Shown in pieces: positions 1 through 10,815 of a stretch of DNA of 64,000 nt (the first letter of the stretch is position 1; every line of letters begins with the position of its first letter). Position numbers and translations under genes: made by a program. Under the pieces are notes generated by a model, which saw only the letters and a list, made by a program, of their open reading frames with translations, was not told the DNA's origin and did not search any database. The DNA is from Ophiostoma sp. CBS 140.51 (lineage: Eukaryota; Ascomycota; Sordariomycetes; Ophiostomatales; Ophiostomataceae), in assembly GCA_029298735.1 (NCBI GenBank), contig JANSLP010000036.1, forward strand, positions 62,001 to 126,000, read 5' to 3'.

Positions 1-1952
1 CGTGGTGGAATGCAGAAATATGAAGCACGGTAATACGTCGTACTCGTAACCGTAACTCCCAAAATTGGCTGATGGTCTCGGTATTACGGTATTGTGGTCT
101 GTCCTCTTTTTAGGCGCTATGATCTGACATGTCGAAGAAGGTGGATGTGCGGCAACCACGAACGAGCCGTGATTGCCTGAATTGGAGGGCTCGAGGGTTT
201 GTTCATTACACGAGGAAATCAGCAGGAAGCAAGGAACTGTGAGTTAGTTGGCTCGGGAAGGCTGCCAGCCGAAGAACAAAAATAGGCAAGAGCGAAGGGA
301 AAAGGCGGAAGTAACGCTGGACTCGAGTTGAATAGTCACCAAAATAACGACAAAGGGAAAGAAGAAAAAAAAGATACGACACAAAACATTTGAATTAAAC
401 TCAAAAGAACCAAGCCAGAACCTGTTAAAAATGAAAGCGACACACACAAGAAAATATATCTCATCCATGACGAGATGCCCATTTAATGGCCTTGCACCGC
501 GGGAAAGGGGGCCAACAGAACATCAAATAAAGAGGGCAAAAAGGGACTGACCGCTGGGGCTTTGCGCCGGCTAGGCCTTTCCAGGTCTGGCCAGGGGGTG
601 GTTCTTAGTTTGTAACTTCTGGTTGATTGGGGGCCGCTATTTCTCTCAATCTACGGCAACTGCAGTTTAGCGGCCTCTTGCATTCCTAACATGGCGTTAA
701 TCGCTCTCTCAGTGGCGGCGAGCACATCACTTGTCCGAATTTCTAAATTGCCATTTCCACAAGACCCCCCAAGACGTCAATCCTCAACCTCTTTAGTCCT
801 TTTGGCTCGCAACATGTCCTCTTTACACAAGTTTAGCCAGGAAACGAGATTGACAGGCACTCTTCTCCAAAGAAAACGCCCTTTTGGGACAATTGTTATC
901 CCTGGCTGGCGCGACCACTTTGTGACGGGTGTAACATACGACGCCGTATATTGTTCCATATCACTGTCCGTTTCTCGGCTTGCCGCCCCTGCAGTCACTG
1001 GTGTTCTGCTCTGCAATTATCAAAGGCAAAGGACAGCTTTATTTCTTTGTCTTCAGGCCTTTCTCATCATTTTTCTATTTCTTGTAACATATATGCTGTC
1101 TGAAGTAATTATTTACCTTGTCTTCTTCTCTTACCGCCTGCAACTCAACATATGGAAACACGGCTATTGGATGCAACCAACAGAAGTTGGCCAAGACAAC
1201 TCTCTGTCTAGATTCTTCATGCACAAAAAAAGCCATGACATGGCCTTGTGCTGTCACAACACCCAACGCTTGTCAAATCGCTATTGGACGAGGCTTGTAT
1301 TAGCTTTGTGAGTTGCAGGAAGAGATAAATAATGTACTTCGTACGAGAAGGAACAAAGTACCAGCCCAATCCCAAAACGTCCACAACCCAAATGCCTCAG
1401 AGCCCAACATCCTTGTCAAAACTGGGCGCTTAAGCGAGAAGGAGATAAAGAATCAAGAGAAACGAAAACCTTTCTACACAGATCGTGATAGTACTTTTGA
1501 ACAGAAATTGGACTGATTAATACGTCTTTTGTATCTTGTTCCGATGTCCGTTTACTTGAAATAAATAGACTAAGAAAATACGCAAACCGGGAAGTTGCCT
1601 TATTCAGAAAGGATCTGACTTTTCTTCCGCAAATACGACGTAGATTCAACCTTTTGACTGTGCGACTCTTGGAACAACTTGACTTGGGCCACCTGACCAG
1701 CCTCTGGCGGTCTCCCTTGATGACTTGTGCCGAATTGGTACTTTACCTTTGAATAGAAATTGCTGAAAATGCACACGTGAACATGACTTGAGATAGTATA
1801 CAAAGTGCACATTTTCTATAGAATCCTCTTTCCTATTTATTTCACATGAATTCCAGCATGGCTTCTCCCACCATTGTAAACAAAAATGTCCTTATATTGG
1901 GTATCTCTTTTCAAATCTATGAACCAGCTATGTCTCCATGATAAATCTCTCT
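1..1952. other. intergenic, no supportable gene
   Basis: I see no convincing gene here. The longest open frame (691-1311, +, 206 codons) has no recognisable domain, an erratic amino-acid composition and no splice-linked neighbour, so I do not call it. The stretch next to the DOM34 stop codon is probably its 3' untranslated region. Confidence 0.6.
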
Positions 1953-3134
1953 TTATATCACCGTCACTCCCTCGTATCCCCACTCTTCTAGACTTGCCGG
2001 CTCAACATCCTCCTCGTCGGGATCAAGTATCGGGTAGGTTAGTAGGGCGGCAATACCGCCCAGACCATCCAGCCGCTTGCCGCTCTCGTGGTCGCTGCTC
2101 AACAGGTGCGTCTCGCCGCCGTGTTCTTTGACCCGGTCGACCATGCCGACATACTGTTTGCGCGTGGCAATGTCGTCGCTTCGAAACAGGGCGTTGTTGA
2201 CCATCAACGTACCGCCACCACGGCCCACGGCGCCATCCTCGACCGCCTGCGCGACTTGTTTTAAACCGTAAGCCACGCGGCCGTCATTTTGGCGCACGCG
2301 CGTCATGACCTCGTCCATCACTTTGGTCTCGTCGCGGAACTTGGCTTTGGCGACGACGGCCGTCACTTCGGGACTGCGCAGAGCTTCATTGAGGGCATGC
2401 ACGTTGGCGGAGCTGGTGTGCACAACGACGGCATCGCGGCCCATGCGCCGCAGCTTGGCGTCTTCGGTGCGCGTGGCTCTCTCAGAAATAAACGTCTTGA
2501 AGTTGGCGGCGCCGAACCCGGGGCCGGCCAACACCAGCAGGCGCGGCCCGGAGAAATCGGCTGCATCCAAAAGTGCGTTCAAGACGTTGGTGTGAAATTG
2601 TTTTGTGTTGTTAGAGCCGTCAATCCTGCTCTTGATGAGGGTTTGGTACTCGGTAATCAAGACGATAATGGCCGTGTTCTGTGCATCGCCCAAGACGACG
2701 GCGACCATGGCGTCGCCCTTGTCGGTGCGCAACGCTTCTTGGAGTTCGGCCTGTGCGACTGAGTCCCAGCCAAACTGTTTCCACAAGGTAAAGGGCCGCT
2801 GTAGCTCCAAGTCCAGAGTGTGGTACTGTCCCATGGCGGCCAGCGAGGTCTCAGCCACGATGGTGCCGTTGACCTGGAGGGCCGAGGAGGGCGGATCGAA
2901 AAAGGTAGACTGGACGCGGATGATGAGTTCGGTGCGCATGCGATTGGAGCTGACGGACCCTGTCGCAGACTCTTCGGTGACTTTGCGGATGGCGGTTGCT
3001 TTTAAGATATCGCCGGGCAGGATGAGGTTGTTTGCGTGCCACATGTCTTCAGGTTCAGTGGGCACGAGCGAGACACCGATCTCGCCCTGGGCGGCGTCCG
3101 TCGTGAGCGCCTTTTTGCCTTTGATGAGTTCCAT
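1953..3134 (-). CDS. Dom34/pelota ribosome-rescue factor
   Basis: Single-exon gene encoding about 393 residues, close to yeast Dom34 (386). The protein is the eRF1-like partner of the GTPase Hbs1. With Hbs1 it enters the empty A site of stalled ribosomes and promotes subunit splitting in no-go and non-stop mRNA decay in the cytosol. The N-terminal Sm-like domain starts with the family-typical MELIKGKKAL and covers roughly residues 1-130. The central domain (about 135-265) contains LLVLAGPGFGAANFKTF, and the C-terminal eL30-like domain ends at about 380. The GGQ tripeptide of eRF1 is absent, as expected for pelota. The frame stays open 48 codons further upstream, but the Met at 3134 matches the family N-terminus and was chosen. 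It lies downstream of, and on the same strand as, the zinc-cluster gene. Identification rests on whole-length family resemblance read by eye. Confidence 0.93.
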   Translation of the reverse strand: MELIKGKKALTTDAAQGEIGVSLVPTEPEDMWHANNLILPGDILKATAIRKVTEESATGSVSSNRMRTELIIRVQSTFFDPPSSALQVNGTIVAETSLAAMGQYHTLDLELQRPFTLWKQFGWDSVAQAELQEALRTDKGDAMVAVVLGDAQNTAIIVLITEYQTLIKSRIDGSNNTKQFHTNVLNALLDAADFSGPRLLVLAGPGFGAANFKTFISERATRTEDAKLRRMGRDAVVVHTSSANVHALNEALRSPEVTAVVAKAKFRDETKVMDEVMTRVRQNDGRVAYGLKQVAQAVEDGAVGRGGGTLMVNNALFRSDDIATRKQYVGMVDRVKEHGGETHLLSSDHESGKRLDGLGGIAALLTYPILDPDEEDVEPASLEEWGYEGVTVI

Positions 3135-3548
3135 CGTGTGTGGTGTGAAATGTGACAAGATATGTGTGTGTTGTGTGTTGTGTGTTGAAAAGATGAGAGA
3201 GGGACAGAGGGTGCTGATGTTGGTAGAATGTATGTGAAATGTGGTAGGTGCGAAAGGCTCCTTTGAAGTACCCCGCAATACGTCAAGATGACTGGTTTTC
3301 GGTGTTGGCCTCAGTGGAACTAGGTTCAGGCACAGCTTTTCACAGCCTTTTAGTGGTTGCGGGTTTGATTTCGCACGAGGCTGGCTGAGCTCTGGCTATT
3401 AGTGCTATTCGTACAGTCAGTCACTCCTGCCAGGTCATAACTATCTTACTATCAAATTATCTTACGATGAAAACACGCTACTTCCTCCATACATAAAATT
3501 CATTTGAACTCAAATTTATCCCTCTTTTGGGTCTTTTGCTCTTCCTCC
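3135..3548. other. intergenic between DOM34 and zinc-cluster TF
   Basis: Promoter and leader of DOM34 plus the 3' end of the upstream transcription-factor gene. A TG-repeat-like tract (about 3137-3185, CA-rich on the DOM34 sense strand) lies just upstream of the DOM34 start. No ORF of interest. Confidence 0.6.
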
Positions 3549-6090
3549 TTAATAAAACCCAAAGTGCAGATCCAACCCTTCACCGTCTGCAATACCAAAC
3601 TCAACACCCGGCACACCCAGTCCGGATACAGCGCTCAGCCCTGTCCCGATACCACCGCCGACACCGATATTCAACACATCCGGCACTTTTTGTCCTGGAA
3701 TGCTTCCTTGAAGACTGCCCGAAATGCCTCCCGAAATGCCGCCTTGAAGCCCGTCTTGCTGACCAGCGATACCTCCACCAACGATACCGTTGCCATTATT
3801 GACATCGCCAATGGGCACAAAGTTCATGCCAAACTCAAAGGTGCCCCAGTCAAAGTTGGTCTGGGCCATGGGGACGTCGTAGGTACCGTCGGCCCAGTTG
3901 GAGGCGATCTGGAGGGCTTCCTCAGAAAGCGACGAACGGACAGATGTGTCGCTGTATGCAGGTTGTGGGGCGGGGTGAGCCAGCGTTGTTGCAGCTGCTG
4001 TCACAGCCTCGTCGAATCCAGCCTCACTGATGGACCTGCTCTTTTCGACTACCTCAACACTCTGCACTACTTCCCTGTCGTGTGCATCGCGGGCCCTTTG
4101 GATCGATCCAGATGTGCCGTACAGCCGCAAATTGGGCGATGTCGGCCGTCTTGGTGGCGGGCCTCTCGACACGGGTGGCGGTGTCAACGGCATCAGTCTC
4201 TGTGTCGGTGGACGGAACTCGTCTAGGTCCAACAGATGGCCGTACTGTCTGGCCAAGTCACCAACGGCCAGCAACAATTTCCGAATCGGCATGGACCAGC
4301 GGGCTGTCCGCTTGGCACACTCGAGACATGCGGCCATGCCATCTTTAACGCGGGCGTCGTCCCACGAAAGCACTTCTTTGGCGTCGGCGCCGATGGCGTG
4401 TCCGCCACCAATAGTAGACTCGCGCCACCTCTCCATGACCAGAATGCGAATGGCGAGACAGCTGCAGATGGCGACAAAAGGGTCATGTTCGGAAGGGAGG
4501 CTCTGCAGGCACTGCTGGACGACGTGAGCGATGCCACAAGCATGCTTGAGCTGTTCGACCTTGCAGGCATGGACAAACGCGGGGGGTGGAACGACAGATC
4601 CTCGTCGTGCGCGACCTACTCCAGATACTGGAGGCATATGCCGAGCGACAAAGGTGCCGATGCGCAGGAGGTCGGTGTAGGCGGCGTGGAACATGGCGTG
4701 CAGCGTGTAGAACGCAGTGCGGGCATGGTGTGGCACAGAGGCATGGCTGCGGAGCTGGAAAGACACGGGCAGGTCGGCAGCCAAACCATCAAGCTGTTGT
4801 TTGAGAGCGTGGAACTCTGATCCGTCGTGCCATGGCCACACTCTATGATCGCCGCTGATGTCCATGTCAATGTCCATCCCATGTTTGGCGGCGCTCTCCT
4901 CTCGCTCGACGGCAGCAGTTCGCATGCTGCCCGAGTACGTCAAAATTCGTTGACGCAAGATGGCCATGCGGATGAGGTAGGCTGATATGCTGGGATTGTT
5001 TATTTTGTCATCTCTGTCGGCCTCGCCTCGCTCATACTGGACTTCGTCGCACGGCAGCCGACTGCGAATCACACTTGGGTCCAGTGCACCTTGAAGTGGT
5101 CGTGCCCCGCTCTGGTGCGCATCGGGAATAGAGTCCATGACATAGCAGCTCCAGATGAGGCGTCGTCTCGTCTCGACGACCGACGGTGGCAGCTTCACTT
5201 TGTCACCATTGTTGCAGACGTCTGCCGGCTCCAGGTGTAGTTGGAGTGCGTGTGCCAGACGATATGCCACGCCAGACAGGAACCAGGCGCCCAAGTGGAC
5301 GCCACGGTGCCACTCGTACCGTTGGAGCAGCAGCAAAGTCTGCAGGTTTGTTGTTGAGATACGGGCAAAGACGTCGAGGACGACCAGACTGCGGCTCTCG
5401 TCGGCCCATGCATCGGCACGGGTTGAGCGTTCAAGGTTGCCAGCGGAGGCGCCCATCACCTGGAGACCCGTGGCTAGGACAATCAAGAGGAGTGATCTCG
5501 GGATGAGACCATTGTCCAACATCTTCATAAAGGACGGCCGATGCAGGAACGTGGAATAACAAAAATAGTGCGGGCCGTCAAAGTAGGCGTCCAGGATGCG
5601 CAGCAGTTCTGCACGAGGGACGATATCACTGGTGTTTTCTTTGCTAGGCGCGCTTCTGCTTGCACTGCTACTGCCACTGCCGTCACTGGCCGTGACACAC
5701 AGAGCAGTGTTGACTTCGGCCGTTACAGAAGACAGAGCATCACAGGTTGTCCCAGCCTTGAGGCACTGTCCACATCCGGGCCCAGAAGATGGTGCCGTAC
5801 AGCGGAGCTATGTCGTTAGCGGAGGGCATGTCAACAAGTTTGTCTGAGAAGCAAAGTACCTTCTTATCACGACACCGGGCACAAGCACGCCAGTTGCGAG
5901 ACCTCCGCCGTCCAGGCTCGTTGTCACCGGGTGTTTCCCAAGTACATCGTGCATCCAGCCGGAAACAGTTGCGGCACACGTCGCGTGTCTCGTCGCACTT
6001 GACTTTGCGCTGCCGGCAGGTCAAGCAGCCCCGCCGGCTGCGGCGAGTCTTGACTGGGGAAGCTCGTCGTGAGTCGAAGTTGTCGCCCAT
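3549..6090 (-). CDS. transcription factor with two tandem Zn2Cys6 clusters
   Basis: Spliced gene, complement(join(3549..5807,5860..6090)), predicted 829 residues. Exon 1 (77 codons) carries a complete Zn(II)2Cys6 cluster, CX2CX6CX6CX2CX6C, at residues 22-49. A 52-nt intron (GTACTT donor, CTAAC branch, ATAG acceptor) is removed in phase 0. The junction then completes a second cluster, CX2CX6CX8CX2CX6C, at about residues 70-97: three of its nine-residue steps lie before the intron and the rest after it. A Ser/Thr-rich linker follows. The fungal-specific middle homology region begins near residue 140 (LLRILDAYFD, then FLHRPSFMKML) and continues to about 400, including ETRRRLIWSCYVMDS. The C-terminal tail is Gly/Asn-rich, possibly an activation region. 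The protein is expected to be nuclear and DNA-binding; its targets are unknown. It is transcribed divergently from the POF1-like gene. The fold family is certain, and the two-cluster reading depends on the predicted splice. Confidence 0.87.
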
Positions 6091-6713
6091 ACTGTCGATA
6101 CTGTATTTAAAAAGTTATTATTTCGTAGTTTCGTAGACTCGTAACTCGGCTCCGATCCCTCGATGAAGGTATTTGGGCGTCCTTTACTCTCCCATTTCCA
6201 GTCTACCCCCGCTCCAATAAATCGATAAATAGAGAAATGAACTCATCGCTGGTCAGCCAGGTCTTCCCTCAGGGTTGACGCAATACCATGTGACCCCTGT
6301 TGAGTTTCTCCCGTTTTTGTACATTTTCCCATCAAGACGGGATGGCCGCGATGGCGTCAACAGCACTGATGTGTTTGCAAGACCCGCTAACCTCACTCCG
6401 TAACACTGTAAAACCCTCCGTCGACACCCTTAACAAAAACCTCCGCCCAAGGGAAAACACTCCGCTAACACGCTATTCGTCAGTATCAGCAGCGAGAACG
6501 GTCTTCGTTCCCGCTACCCGCAGGGGTCTACAAAGCTCGCCATAGCTTGTGTGCCCATAGGCGCCATGAAATAAGGCCGTGGGGTTTTTTTACAGGTGCC
6601 GCGCATCGGGGCGATCGTCCGTTCTTGTTACTCCAGTTATCTTTTCCCCACGTAATAACTATCGTCCCTCCATCTCTCAGCCTCATCCAACCAGCCCTCG
6701 TCACCATCACGCA
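6091..6713. other. divergent promoter region, TF / POF1-like
   Basis: About 620 bp between the start codons of the zinc-cluster factor (-) and the POF1-like gene (+), so it probably holds both promoters. I see no recognisable regulatory motif strong enough to name. Confidence 0.55.
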
Positions 6714-7778
6714 ATGCCTCATCCGTCTGCTTCTCCTCCCGATCCCGCCGACAAGATGGCCGCCGCCGAAGTCAGTTTCTTTTCAAAGGCCCTCGCCGGG
6801 TTCGCCAAGTCCAATTCCAAATTCGAAGTCGTCTGCACCATCAGCCGGCGCCATGTCTTGCCAACACCGTTTCCTGCGTCGAATATATCACCGACTCCTA
6901 CAACAGCATCCTCACTCCCATCACCTCTTGTTGCCCCCTCCCGGCAACGCTCGCAGATCCACAACCTCGTCATCCTCGACTCCTCCTTCAACCCGCCAAC
7001 ACGCGCTCACATGAAACTGGCCACGTCGGCCCTCGTCGATGTTCGCTCTCCTCTTCGCCAGCCCGACACTCCATACCTCTCTACGCGCTTGCTGCTGCTG
7101 CTGTCCGTCAACAATGCCGATAAGGCACCCAAACCGGCCTCGTTTGAGCAGCGCCTCACGCTCATGCTCGCCCTCGCCCGCGACACACATGTCGAGCTAG
7201 CCGCCCTCGACGATCCTGCACGGCCTCTCCTCGATGTCGCCATTGACATTGGCCTGACCTCTGAACCCTATTTCCACAACAAGAGCAATGCCATTGCCGT
7301 CTCGCCCTTTTATGCCCGGCCCAGATTCCCCTCGGCGTCTGTGGACCGGCCAACGCCCGACCAGATCTTTTTGTTGGGTTATGACACGGTGATTCGCATC
7401 TTTGATCCAAAGTACTACCCGAAGACGGAGTCTCCGACAATACCAGAAGGCCTGCCGGCCGATGCAACACCCATGCAGATTGCCCTGACACCGCTGATGC
7501 GCCGTGCCCGTTTACGGGTCACGACCCGGCCGGACGATCAATGGGGCGACGAAGCAGCACAACAGGCTTGGGTGGCCGACAAAGTGGACGCTCTAGGCGG
7601 GCCGACGGAGCAGTGGGCAAGCAAGATTGAATTGGGAGCCGGCGACAGCAGTACACAGGGTGTGAGCAGCACTGTCGCGCGAGAAGCTTCACAAGCCGGC
7701 GACACGGAGAAGCTGAGCCAGCTCGTCGGCCCGGAAGTCCTGGCGCGTCTCACGACATTGAAGCCGTATGATGCGTAG
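6714..7778 (+). CDS. POF1-like nicotinamide-nucleotide adenylyltransferase family protein
   Basis: Single-exon gene, about 354 residues from the first true ATG of the frame. A second Met at 6756 has a better Kozak context (AAGATGG) and would give 340 residues. The protein belongs to the HIGH-type nucleotidyltransferase superfamily. VILDSSFNPPTRAH (about residues 84-97) is the nucleotide-binding loop, with TRAH in place of HxGH. A C-terminal SSTVAREA resembles the ISSTxVR motif of NMN adenylyltransferases. The N-terminal FFSKALAGFAKSNSKFEVV resembles the start of yeast Pof1, a small ATPase/NMNAT-like protein linked to filamentation and protein quality control. The yeast protein is about 258 residues, so this one has a longer N-terminus and internal insertions. 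Substrate is not established from sequence; adenylyl transfer to NMN is the family inference. Confidence 0.8.
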   Translation: MPHPSASPPDPADKMAAAEVSFFSKALAGFAKSNSKFEVVCTISRRHVLPTPFPASNISPTPTTASSLPSPLVAPSRQRSQIHNLVILDSSFNPPTRAHMKLATSALVDVRSPLRQPDTPYLSTRLLLLLSVNNADKAPKPASFEQRLTLMLALARDTHVELAALDDPARPLLDVAIDIGLTSEPYFHNKSNAIAVSPFYARPRFPSASVDRPTPDQIFLLGYDTVIRIFDPKYYPKTESPTIPEGLPADATPMQIALTPLMRRARLRVTTRPDDQWGDEAAQQAWVADKVDALGGPTEQWASKIELGAGDSSTQGVSSTVAREASQAGDTEKLSQLVGPEVLARLTTLKPYDA

Positions 7779-8080
7779 GGTGCGCTGTACTTTGTAGAGC
7801 GCTGTATTTCATGTAGAGAGCGCTGAAAATAACTGTCTTTTAGCGTGCTTTAGCAATTGTGGAGCTGCGCCCAAGGCGCTGTAAATTAGCGACAACAGGG
7901 CATACAGCGCCCATCACATACGCCCCACTTAGTGACTTATGTAATCTTGAATTTTCAATGGCCGCCCGATTCTGGGGTCAACTTTTTCGTCGCTTGCGAT
8001 TGACTGCATCTCGCGATCGTGATCTTTTCTACCACGCACGCCGACGACATCCACGCTTGCCACACACAACCGTTGCCACC
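7779..8080. other. short intergenic, POF1-like 3' end / uS19m promoter
   Basis: Holds the 3' untranslated part of the POF1-like gene and the promoter and leader of the uS19m gene. No further coding signal seen. Confidence 0.6.
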
Positions 8081-8551
8081 ATGTTGCCGACACAAGCTCT
8101 CTTCAAGCGGTCGGTCTGGAAGGGTAGGATCCGTCTTTTGTCTCATACAATCGCTCTCCGTCCGCAATGCTAACTCTTCTCTTCGACTAGGCCCGCACAT
8201 CGTCCCGTACGACACTCTCCTTCCTCGATCGCCGACCGGAACCCCCCTCGTCCTGGATACAGATAGCTAACATTTTGATATAGCATCGCCTTCCCCAAGA
8301 TCATTCCCGGCAAATACACACCGCCAATCCGCACCCAGGCCCGCGCCGCCACCATCCTCCCCAACTTTATCGGCCTCAAGTTCCAGGTCTACAACGGCAA
8401 AGTCTACCACGAAGTCACCATTACCGAGGACATGGTCGGCCACAAGCTCGGAGAGTTTTCGCCGTATGTCTCTCCACACTACTCGATCGTTATATTCCCT
8501 CCACTAACGCTGTGCAGAACACGAAAGCCATTCATTTGGGGCCGCCGTTAA
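8081..8551 (+). CDS. mitochondrial small-subunit ribosomal protein uS19m
   Basis: Four-exon gene, join(8081..8123,8191..8206,8284..8463,8518..8551), predicted 90 residues. It is a component of the 37S subunit of mitochondrial ribosomes (yeast Rsm19). The spliced protein begins MLPTQALFKRSVWKGPHIVP, continues with PIRTQARAATILPNFIGLKF and the family signature TEDMVGHKLGEFSPTR, and ends in a basic GRR tail. These are the conserved uS19 elements that contact the subunit head. Exon 2 is only 16 nt and is supported on both sides by GT/AG introns (CGACTAG and CTAACATTTTGATATAG acceptors) and by restoring the S19 reading frame. No single open frame shows the whole protein, so an ORF-only annotation would miss it. 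It runs convergently with TAF10. Confidence 0.92.
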
Positions 8552-8947
8552 ACTCTGCCGAAAAGAAAGAGCATGATTTTGGGAGCGCATGGACATTTGA
8601 TGGGTATTGGATTTGATTTTCAGTTAAAAAGCAACGACACGATACGGCTGGGACACTCAGATGTTCCCCCGCCAATGTATATATATGTACAAATAAAGCA
8701 TTAAAACGAAACAACTTCACTTGGAAAAGGATTTGTGTAGTATATTCCAATGCAGACTCCAACGAGAAGGAAGGGTGGAAATAATAACGCCGTGGATGTT
8801 ACCCGCGCAGAACCAAACGACAAAAGATAGGAAAGACCGCAAGACTCCGAATACCAACGCCATACCCTCGCACCAGCCAGGTCCCAGTCCTGACTGCTAA
8901 AGCAAAACAACCAATTGACGACAACACTGCTGCTGCTGCGCTCGTCT
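8552..8947. other. convergent 3' region, uS19m / TAF10
   Basis: Tail-to-tail spacer that should contain both polyadenylation regions; AATAAAG-like sequence occurs near 8690. No gene seen. Confidence 0.6.
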
Positions 8948-9690
8948 TTACCGGTAAAACTCTCCGCGCTTCACATTCACGCCGTACTCGCCCACCGCCA
9001 TGCCCAGATCCTCCATTGTCAACACCGTCCGGTTCTGGCTGCCGCCTTGGCCGCCACCACCGAAACCGGGCCGCTGGATACCCAGGGCAGCATTTTTCGC
9101 CTGGTCCTTTGCGCTCGTGCCGGGCGCGTTGGGCTGGCCCGGCAGAGGGAAACCGGCGGCCGTGCCCAGGTTGCCCATCGGGTTGTTGCTGTTGCCGCCC
9201 GAGTTGCTCGCCCGCACGCGGCTGTACTGGTACGCGTCGGCCGCAATGTCCGCGACAAATTTCTGGGTGGCAAGGGCCAGCAAGCGGGCCAAACGAGGGT
9301 CGGTCTGCGGCGGTGGGGGGAGGCCGGCCTTGGTCATATAGTAGTTTGTGACAGCGTCGGGGATCTGATCGTTAGCACGCGTAGCAGGTAGATGGATATG
9401 TGTGAGTATGGAGTATGACTTACTATAGGAGCGTAGTCGTCCATCTTGTTAAGAAAGTCTTTGAGAGAAATGTCCTTGGCTGTGGTAATGGGACGAGCGT
9501 CGACGGTGGCCGGTGGCAGGTTGGGACCGGATGCAGCATCGGCAGATGCGCCGGCACCGCCAGCATCGCCGCCAGCAGCATCATCGCCAACAGTGTCCGG
9601 GCGCGCGCCGTTGGTCGCCGCAAGACCGGTGCCGTTGCTTGTGGCCTCCTGGTCGACGCCGGTCCGCTCAGATGCCGGGTTGGTCGCCAT
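8948..9690 (-). CDS. TFIID/SAGA subunit TAF10
   Basis: Two-exon gene, complement(join(8948..9364,9424..9690)), predicted 227 residues. TAF10 is a histone-fold subunit shared by TFIID and SAGA and acts in RNA polymerase II initiation. The N-terminal ~75 residues are low-complexity (Ala/Gly/Asp). The histone fold starts at DFLNKMDDYAPI, crosses a phase-0 59-nt intron (GTAAGT donor, CTAACGATCAG acceptor) to IPDAVTNYYMTKAG, and contains the signature LATQKFVADIAADAYQYSR (about residues 118-136). A Gly-rich insertion precedes the last helix, LTMEDLGMAVGEYGVNVKR, typical of filamentous fungal TAF10. The intron position inside the histone fold and the perfect frame join support the model. Confidence 0.94.
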
Positions 9691-10815
9691 GATGGGTGGG
9701 TATATGTGTGGAAGGAAAGGAAAGTCGATAAGAAACTGATTGCAATGTTGATGGCGACGTCAATGGGGGTATCAGATGGGTGGTCGTCGAGGCGGTGCGT
9801 CGATGGATACAGGTCGTTAAGCGAGGCAGGCCGAATTAGGCCATTGGCATGTCGCACCTCCAAGGCGACATGCGAGAGATGGTCATGTGACCAGATGACT
9901 AATTTTGACAACATACGGTGATGCTCAACTCCATGCGCACTTTTGCTCATAAAGAAGTTTAATTTATTCTTTTATTCATTTAAATTCTCATGAACTAATA
10001 TCTCGATTTTTGGGGTATTTTTATCACTGTTGTCACCGAGTATCACCGCGTTCTGGCCTAAAAGAAGCCTTCGGAGGAGCCAATACCGACACTTCAACCG
10101 GGGAAGGCTGGAGATCGTCACCCGTCGTTCTGGATAATACAAATGAGCACCATCGGAGAATAAAACCAAATGCAGTTTTCGTGCTCTCTTTGAAGAAGTC
10201 AATTTTTGCGATGGAAGTTTTCTGTATTTTTTATTCGGAATTTAATGTGGCAAAATAATTGAATTTTGTTTTCTTTTAGTAAACTTACGTTCAAAACCAC
10301 CCATGTTTCACAAGATTCTTCTAATAAAAACAGCCACTTGTTGAATAGCACTTAAAACGAAGATTAGATTCCTAACGTCACTCCGGTATATAATGTGCAT
10401 ATATCCTTTAATCCTTTCTAATCTCGGTTCTAGACCCAGGTCTGCGGTTCTGTTCCTGAGTTCCTGAGCTAATTGTCTTTTGATGCTTTATTGTCTACTC
10501 CACACAACATCACCCACCCCTGCCGAGCCGGCTCAAATCGTTAAACGATGTCTCTTGTAGAAACATTTGTACTCCCCTCTTTTATGTACGGTCCCGGTAG
10601 ACAGGCCTGCGATCCTACTGCTGTCAAGTGGTGTCGTCCACGGAAAAATGAGGGCGGAGGAAACATTTCCGTCGTTGGGTCGTCATCTTGTGACAAGACC
10701 ATAGATGCCATGCATATCAACAAACATTTTTGTATAAGAGGGCGACAATCAGGAGTAAACCAAAAGTAAAATTGTAGAAGCCATCACCCCAACTGAACTC
10801 CTCTTCACTACCAAT
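9691..10815. other. intergenic, TAF10 promoter and GH5 promoter
   Basis: 1.1 kb between divergent genes, with an AT-rich section around 9950-10400. A TATA-like TATAAG lies at 10733-10738, about 80 bp before the GH5 start, and is a good candidate core promoter. No gene seen. Confidence 0.6.

Noticed and set aside
691..1311. 206-codon + strand frame with a hydrophobic segment
   Set aside because: No family resemblance, irregular composition and poor promoter/start context; membrane-like stretch probably chance in T-rich DNA.
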